DNA of 64,000 nt. Origin: M3007 sp041741155. GTDB taxonomy: Bacteria > Bacteroidota > Bacteroidia > Chitinophagales > Saprospiraceae. Where the stretch lies: NCBI GenBank assembly GCA_041741155.1, contig JBGSKO010000125.1:1-64000 (forward strand). The letters are read 5' to 3'. Both the position numbers and the translations under genes were made by a program. Shown here piece by piece: positions 58,971 to 64,000 of the stretch (position 1 is its first letter; every line of letters starts with the position of its first letter). The notes beneath the pieces are model-generated. The model had not been told where the DNA came from. It made no database searches and saw only the letters and a program-made list of their open reading frames with translations.

Positions 58971-60644
58971 ATGAACCCTTCCTTCTCCCGCGCCCGGCGC
59001 GTACGCAAAGCCTACTGGACAGCCCTCGTGGTTATGACAAGTTACGGGCTATTGCACCTCGGCGGCAAAATATTTGGCAGTCGCTACTACGAAAACCGCA
59101 TCCTTGCATTGCATCTGCGCAATGCCGAACGCGTAAAAAAAGCTATCCTCGAGCTGAACGGCCTGTTCATCAAGGTCGGGCAGATGCTTTCCATCCTGAG
59201 TAATTTCCTGCCCGAGGCATTTCAAAAGCCGCTGGAAGAGCTGCAAGACCGTATCCCGCCGCGGCCTTACGAAGAAGTGCGCAGGCGGATCGTACAGGAA
59301 TTCGGCAAAGTTCCGGAAGAACTTTTCACACGTTTCGACCAAACACCCCTGGCTGCCGCCTCGATCGGGCAAGCCCACCGCGCCCAACTGCCCGACGGCT
59401 CTGAAGTTGTAGTAAAAGTGCAGCACGCCGATATTGAGCAGATCGCCGGCGTTGATCTGGAGGTGATCCGCCGGCTGACCCGGCTGATCGCCTGGTTTTT
59501 CGACATCAAGGGCATGGATTACCTCTATTCCCAAGTGCGCAAAATGATCGAAGAGGAACTCGATTTTGTTCGCGAGGCACAGTCCATGCAACAGATTGCC
59601 CGGAACCTTCAGGGCGAAACCGGGATGGTGATTCCCGATGTACATCCTGCATGGTCCACCTCCCGCGTGCTGACCACCACCTGGCACGAGGGCGTGAAAA
59701 TTTCCAACCTGGAACAACTGGACGCCTGGCAGGTGAACCGCCGCGACCTCGCCGAGCGCCTGCTGCGTGCCTACTGCCAAATGGTGTTCACCGACGGTTT
59801 TTACCACGCTGACCCACACCCCGGCAATATTTTGGTGAAATCCGACGGCACCCTGGTGTTGCTCGACTTTGGGGCCACGGGCCGCCTCAGCCCAACCATG
59901 CGCGAGGGCATCCCGCAGCTCATCGAGGCTGCTGTGAAAAATGATACCGAGGGTATGGTCAACGCCTGCCGGAGTATGGGCTTCCTGGCCGACGGGCGTG
60001 AAGCCGAGCTGATGGCCGAAAAAATGATCACGGCCTTGCGCAACTTCCTGCAAAACGAAGTGCAATTCGAGGGGCTTAATTTCAAAGACATCAAGGTCAA
60101 TCCGTTTGATAACAGCCTGTTTCAATTGATCCAGGATATTGGTTTCAGCGGTATCTCCAGCACCGTGCAGGTGCCCAAGGATTATGTGCTGCTCAACCGG
60201 ATGCTCACCCTGCTCCTCGGCTTGTGCAATAGCCTCGACCCCAAGCTGAATCCGTTGGATGTGGTGCGCCCTTATGCCCAAAATTTTGTGCTGGGTCAGC
60301 GCGGCGACCTGGTCACCTTCGTCCGAAACCTGCTCCAGAACACGCTCACGAATACCCTGGCGTTGCCCGACGAACTCCGGCAGACAATGCAAAAAGTCCG
60401 GCGCGGCCAGTTGGAAATGCTCAATCCTGATGTGCGCGACAGTGCGCGACTGCTGTATCTGGCCGTTCATCAGGTATTATTTGCCTTGCTGGCGCTGATT
60501 TCCGGCGCGGCAGGGTGGTGGTGGTCCACCTCCGGTGATGCCGGCACGGCCCGCTATGCCTATACTGCGGCAGTAGGCTTCGCCCTGTTGTTTGTGCGGG
60601 CGTGGCGCCGCGGCGGGCGGCTATGGCGCCGGATGGCGTCGTAA
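58971..60644 (+). CDS. UbiB/ABC1-family atypical kinase
   Basis: 557 residues from ATG 58971. The KxGQ signature is FIKVGQMLSIL; the AAS loop that replaces the glycine-rich loop is PLAAASIGQAHRA; the catalytic lysine segment is EVVVKVQHADI; the HxDxxxxN motif is FYHADPHPGNIL and the metal-binding DFG is LLDFGATGRL. Two hydrophobic helices lie at the C-terminus (LLALISGAAGWWWS ...). UbiB-type proteins are ATPases needed for quinone synthesis or distribution at the membrane. The neighbours are not quinone genes. Confidence 0.92.
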   Translation: MNPSFSRARRVRKAYWTALVVMTSYGLLHLGGKIFGSRYYENRILALHLRNAERVKKAILELNGLFIKVGQMLSILSNFLPEAFQKPLEELQDRIPPRPYEEVRRRIVQEFGKVPEELFTRFDQTPLAAASIGQAHRAQLPDGSEVVVKVQHADIEQIAGVDLEVIRRLTRLIAWFFDIKGMDYLYSQVRKMIEEELDFVREAQSMQQIARNLQGETGMVIPDVHPAWSTSRVLTTTWHEGVKISNLEQLDAWQVNRRDLAERLLRAYCQMVFTDGFYHADPHPGNILVKSDGTLVLLDFGATGRLSPTMREGIPQLIEAAVKNDTEGMVNACRSMGFLADGREAELMAEKMITALRNFLQNEVQFEGLNFKDIKVNPFDNSLFQLIQDIGFSGISSTVQVPKDYVLLNRMLTLLLGLCNSLDPKLNPLDVVRPYAQNFVLGQRGDLVTFVRNLLQNTLTNTLALPDELRQTMQKVRRGQLEMLNPDVRDSARLLYLAVHQVLFALLALISGAAGWWWSTSGDAGTARYAYTAAVGFALLFVRAWRRGGRLWRRMAS

Positions 60645-60645
60645 T

Positions 60646-60748
60646 GTAGCGGCGGGATTTATCCCGCCGCACCCGACATCGGCGGGATAATCCCGCCGCT
60701 ACTAAAAATTTTTCCTCGCGTATGCGCGGCGGGATAAATCCCGCCGGT
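60646..60748. repeat. Three GGCGGGAT...ATCCCGCC palindromes
   Basis: CGGCGGGAT and ATCCCGCCG arms at 60650-60669, 60680-60698 and 60727-60746 (centres TT, A, AA). The first and second also pair as GTAGCGGCGGGAT/ATCCCGCCGCTAC. Located between the UbiB-like gene and the DUF4834 gene. Confidence 0.85.
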
Positions 60749-60776
60749 ACTGCGAAACCCGTACCTTACGCGCCTT

Positions 60777-60965
60777 ATGCTGTTGAAATGGCTTTTTACG
60801 GCACTCGCTATCCTCTGGCTGATTCAAGCCCTGCGGCCCTATTTCGGTATTGCGCAACGCAACCACCAGCGGCAGCAACCGCCACCACCACCGCCCGCTA
60901 CGGATATTCAAAAACGCTCGAACGACGACGAGGGCGATTACATTGACTATGAGGAAATCAAATAA
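60777..60965 (+). CDS. Small DUF4834-like membrane protein
   Basis: 62 residues: one N-terminal hydrophobic helix (LLKWLFTALAILWLIQAL), a Gln/Pro-rich middle (QPPPPPP) and the acidic end EGDYIDYEEIK, which matches the C-terminus of the DUF4834 family. Its job is unknown. The stop is 6 bp from the convergent hybrid sensor's stop. Confidence 0.7.
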   Translation: MLLKWLFTALAILWLIQALRPYFGIAQRNHQRQQPPPPPPATDIQKRSNDDEGDYIDYEEIK

Positions 60966-60971
60966 AACCGC

Positions 60972-63875
60972 TTAGTTTCCGCCGCTTCGCACCTCGCTTG
61001 GCACCATGCCGAAGGTATCCCGAAATACTTTGGAGAAATACGCCGGGCTGCTGAATCCCACTGCATAGCCGATTTCGGACACGTTTCCCGTACCGGCTTC
61101 GAGCATTTCCTTGGCACGACGCAAGCGGAAATTTCGGATAAATTCTACCGGAGGCTGGTCAATCAATGCGGTGAGTTTGCGGTGCAACTGACTGCGACTC
61201 ATGCCCACAGCGGCGGCCAGCTCTTCTACGCTGAACTGGTCGTTGCCCAGATTTTCATCGAGATTTTCCTGAATACGCTGCAAAAAACGCTCGTCGGCGC
61301 TGGTCAGGGCTATTGCTTTAGGCTGAAGCACAACGGTTCGACTGAACTGCTTGCGCATCGTTTCCCGTTGGCGCACCAGATTTTGCGCCCGCACGAGCAA
61401 TTCGCGCGTGTCGAAGGGTTTGGTGAGGTAGTCGTCGGCGCCGATTTCGAGTCCCTCAATCTTGCTTTTCTGCCCGGCTTTGGCGGTGAGCAGCACTACG
61501 GGAATGTGGCTGGTGCGTTCGTCGGTTTTTAGGGCTGCGCAGAGTTGGTTGCCGTCCATTTCGGGCATCATCACGTCGCTGATGACCAGATCGGGTGTAT
61601 GCTGGATAGCAGCCTGCAAACCAGCTCGCCCGTTTGGGCTCAATAATACGCGGAATGTTCCCTCCAGTTGTTCGCGGATATAGCCCTGGAGTTCAAGGTT
61701 GTCTTCCACGACCAGACACAGTGGCAATTCGTTGGCTGAGTTGGCTTCATTGGCCACCGGCGCTCCGCCCCGGGCATAATCGTCCGCTGGCTTAAAATCC
61801 TCAGATGGCAATGGCAGCGGCGCTTCCGAACGCTCCTCCGGGGTGAAATCTGCCCGACTTGCGGGCATTTCCACCTGAAAAACCGAACCGGCGCCCAGAG
61901 TACTTTGCACCGAAACGCTGCCGTGGTGCAAGGTGCAGAGTTCGCGCACCAAGGCAAGTCCAATACCCGTACCGGCTCCACCCCAAAGGGGGAGGGGAGC
62001 CGGTACCTGATAAAACCGGTCAAATATCTTGTCCAAATTCTCCCCCGGAATACCGGCCCCGGTATCGGATATTTCGAAGCGGAGCCAGCCGTTTTGCACC
62101 TCGGCGCGGAATGTGACGGTACCATCTGGCGGCGTGTGTTTGAAGGCGTTCGAGAGCAGGTTGGCTGCTATTTTCTCCAGTTTATCACGGTCAAACCAGG
62201 CGGTGACGGATGTTTGCGGGATAGCAATTTCATAGCGGATGTTGCCTTGTTCAGCCATACTCTCGAACGCGTTGGCAAGGACGCGCAGGGACTGTAATGG
62301 ATTGCCCTGCGCGACAGAAAGGCGCATCCCACCGCTTTCGAGTTTGGACAGGTCAAGCAATTGGTTGATGAGGTCGAGCAGGCGGTTGGCATTCCTGCGC
62401 ACGAGATCCAGGCCCCGGGCGGGCACGGCAGCCGTGTCCTGTCCGGCGGATTTGACACTTTCGAGCCACTGGTGTACGGGGCCGAGGATAAGGGTGAGCG
62501 GTGTGCGAAATTCGTGGCTGATATTGGCAAAAAAGGCCGACTTGGTTTGGTCCAGTTCGCGGAGTTTTTCCGCTTCGGCGTGTTCGAGGGCGAGGGCGAG
62601 GGCTGCCTCTTTCTGATGAATTTTTTGACGGTTTCGAAAATACTGGTACAGGGAAAGCAAGGCCAGTACCGCGAGCGCCAAACCACCAAGCAGGAGGTTT
62701 TTGCGGCTTTTTTCGCGCTCGATCTGGAGGGTTTGCTGGTGGAGTTGCGCTTCTTTTTCGGCAGTTTCGTAGCGAACCTGAAAGTCGGTGACACGCGACA
62801 GCATCCCTTCGGAAAAAACCGAGTCGGCAGCAATGGCGTGTTTTTGACTGTACGCCCGAGCCTGATCGAACTCGCGGCGGGCGAAGTACAGTTTTTCTAA
62901 CGAGGCATACACGGACTTGAGCAGTGCGTGGCTGTTGATTTCCTGGCCCAGTTTTTCGGCGAGCAGCAGGTTGGCCAATGCCTCTTTGTAGCGACCGGTT
63001 TCGATGTCTATTTGCCCCAGACCGGCGAGGGCAACCCCTTCGATTTGTCGGCTGCCAATCTGCCGGGTAATGTCCAGCATTTGCTGGTATGAGGATCGGC
63101 TCTTCGCCAGGTCGCCGAGTTCGTACTGCGCTTTGGCGAGGTCAATCAGTGCAATCGCCTCGCCGTTGAGATACTCGAACTGTCGGAACAAGCGGGCGCC
63201 GGCTTCGGATGCCTCGATACAGGCTTGCCAACGCCGTTGTTTTCCGTACAATTCGCCGAGGCTGGTGTGGGCACGCGCCATTTCAAAAAGCCGTCCGGCG
63301 CGCCCGGCGATCTCCAGACATTCGCGGAAGCGTTTTTCGGATTCCGCGTACTGATTGAGTTGCATTTGCGCGGTAGCCAGCACATTGAGGTTGTTGAGCA
63401 GGCCCACGGTATCGTGTATCTCGTGCGCAATCGCCAGCCCGGCATACGAGGATTCCACAGCTTTGTCCCAGTGTCCCAGTTGCACATAAATCAGGGCACA
63501 GTTTTCCAGTGATTCGAGTATCTGGGGCTTGTAGTCGGCTTTTTTCGCCAGCGCCAGCGCCCTTTGCGCCGAAGGAAGCGCGTTTTTGAACTCGCCGTGG
63601 TTGGTGGCGGCCACAACCAGAAAATTGAGCGAACGCGCCGTCCACACATCGCTTTTCAGCGACTCGGCTATCCGGACGGCTTCTTCGGCAGCGGCAAAAC
63701 TTTTATCCCGGTCGTTGCCGAGGTAGGCTTTGCAAATTTCGAAATAAGCTCGAATTTTTTGCGTGTCCGGCAGGGTTGGCATAACCCGGAGCAGGCTGTC
63801 GGGATCCAACTTTGTTTGGGAAAACAACGGGTGGGCAACAACGGCAAGGGCGAGCAACAAAAGCAGCCTTCTCAT
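60972..63875 (-). CDS. Hybrid sensor: TPR / histidine kinase / receiver / AraC HTH
   Basis: 967 residues from ATG 63875; upstream open frame is rejected because it crosses the promoter. Signal peptide 1-19, then TPR-type helices to ~390 in the periplasm, one transmembrane helix at ~398-418 (LLLGGLALAVLALLSLYQYF), HisKA with phospho-acceptor His454 (NISHEFRTPLTLILGP), HATPase (NLLSNAFKHTPPDG, ISDTGAGIP, GTGIGLALV), a receiver with Asp767 (ISDVMMPEMDG) and a C-terminal AraC-type HTH (AAAVGMSRSQLHRKL, IGYAVGFSSPAYFSKVF). It senses an envelope signal and controls transcription directly. An 8-residue PLPLWGGA stretch sits in the ATP-lid region. Target genes are unknown. Confidence 0.92.
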   Translation of the reverse strand: MRRLLLLLALAVVAHPLFSQTKLDPDSLLRVMPTLPDTQKIRAYFEICKAYLGNDRDKSFAAAEEAVRIAESLKSDVWTARSLNFLVVAATNHGEFKNALPSAQRALALAKKADYKPQILESLENCALIYVQLGHWDKAVESSYAGLAIAHEIHDTVGLLNNLNVLATAQMQLNQYAESEKRFRECLEIAGRAGRLFEMARAHTSLGELYGKQRRWQACIEASEAGARLFRQFEYLNGEAIALIDLAKAQYELGDLAKSRSSYQQMLDITRQIGSRQIEGVALAGLGQIDIETGRYKEALANLLLAEKLGQEINSHALLKSVYASLEKLYFARREFDQARAYSQKHAIAADSVFSEGMLSRVTDFQVRYETAEKEAQLHQQTLQIEREKSRKNLLLGGLALAVLALLSLYQYFRNRQKIHQKEAALALALEHAEAEKLRELDQTKSAFFANISHEFRTPLTLILGPVHQWLESVKSAGQDTAAVPARGLDLVRRNANRLLDLINQLLDLSKLESGGMRLSVAQGNPLQSLRVLANAFESMAEQGNIRYEIAIPQTSVTAWFDRDKLEKIAANLLSNAFKHTPPDGTVTFRAEVQNGWLRFEISDTGAGIPGENLDKIFDRFYQVPAPLPLWGGAGTGIGLALVRELCTLHHGSVSVQSTLGAGSVFQVEMPASRADFTPEERSEAPLPLPSEDFKPADDYARGGAPVANEANSANELPLCLVVEDNLELQGYIREQLEGTFRVLLSPNGRAGLQAAIQHTPDLVISDVMMPEMDGNQLCAALKTDERTSHIPVVLLTAKAGQKSKIEGLEIGADDYLTKPFDTRELLVRAQNLVRQRETMRKQFSRTVVLQPKAIALTSADERFLQRIQENLDENLGNDQFSVEELAAAVGMSRSQLHRKLTALIDQPPVEFIRNFRLRRAKEMLEAGTGNVSEIGYAVGFSSPAYFSKVFRDTFGMVPSEVRSGGN

Positions 63876-63908
63876 ACCAGAGCAAGTTTTAGGTGTGCAA
63901 TGCAGGCC

Positions 63909-63916
63909 GAAAAGTA
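63909..63916 (-). promoter_or_regulatory. TAnnTTTC promoter-like box
   Basis: Minus strand reads TACTTTTC, 33 nt before the sensor's ATG. One base off the usual TAnnTTTG, so only tentative. Confidence 0.35.
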
Positions 63917-63940
63917 CTGTATTCTTGCTAAAATAAAAGG

Positions 63941-63972
63941 AATGAGGCTGTCTCGAACGAGACAGCCTCATT
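63941..63972 (-). terminator. Hairpin terminator of the off-window gene
   Basis: 15-bp perfect stem with AA centre. The minus strand then has a weak U-rich run, so it probably ends a minus-strand gene lying to the right of the window. Confidence 0.6.
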
Positions 63973-64000
63973 TGCCCTTTGTAATATTCGGCGGGTTAAA

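Overview
This 64 kb chromosomal segment most likely comes from a Bacteroidota member of the Saprospiraceae/Saprospiria type. This is inferred from gene content and promoter style, not from a 16S gene, which is absent here. The indicators are a SusC/SusD pair, at least five proteins with a type-A T9SS sorting tail and one with a gliding-motility (type-B) C-terminal domain, PKD and DUF7619 adhesin modules, DUF3127 and DUF4834 proteins, a hybrid two-component sensor, general absence of Shine-Dalgarno sequences, and repeated TAnnTTTG promoter boxes. Base composition is moderately GC-rich by eye. No rRNA, tRNA, CRISPR array, transposase or phage gene was seen.

Layout. 1-4.3 kb: two divergent secreted PKD/beta-helix proteins; the left one runs off the window edge. 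4.3-6.1 kb: an FAD oxidoreductase and a DUF433/DUF5615 toxin-antitoxin pair. 6.2-14 kb: class II ribonucleotide reductase (nrdJ) split by a 475-residue HNH-containing intein, an amino-acid permease, and a tcdA-tyrosine phenol-lyase operon. 14.3-16.9 kb: ECF sigma factor, anti-sigma factor with a triplicated motif, and a DUF4097-like exported protein. 17-21.2 kb: poorly known membrane and secreted proteins, including one with an EAD-like helical domain on a membrane anchor and a duplicated pair of GldM-like periplasmic proteins. 21.3-27.3 kb: a 1975-residue adhesin with ten 76-residue Cys-rich Ig-like repeats. 27.3-34.8 kb: ThuA-SusD-SusC with a divergent Gfo/Idh oxidoreductase and a PaaY-like carbonic anhydrase homologue. 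34.9-47.5 kb: secreted esterase, lipoproteins, a DFDPGPG propeller protein, radC, a DCC thioredoxin-like protein, a peptide-binding lipoprotein, DUF3127 and a CHU_C protein. 47.6-50.2 kb: the rplM-rpsI-rpsB-tsf block. 50.5-58.7 kb: two further ECF sigma factors, each followed by a protein that joins an anti-sigma-like N-terminus and one transmembrane helix to a predicted outer-membrane beta-barrel. 58.9-64 kb: an UbiB-family kinase, a DUF4834 protein and a TPR/histidine-kinase/receiver/AraC hybrid sensor.

The strongest candidates for something little described are: (i) irregular AACC-spacer arrays that sit directly in front of start codons of seven unrelated genes, always with the G-poor strand as mRNA sense; (ii) the two sigma factor plus inner-to-outer-membrane fusion modules; (iii) a 162-bp inverted-repeat element present twice in opposite orientation, plus a short relative and nested palindromes; and (iv) the EAD-like membrane protein coupled to a secreted partner.
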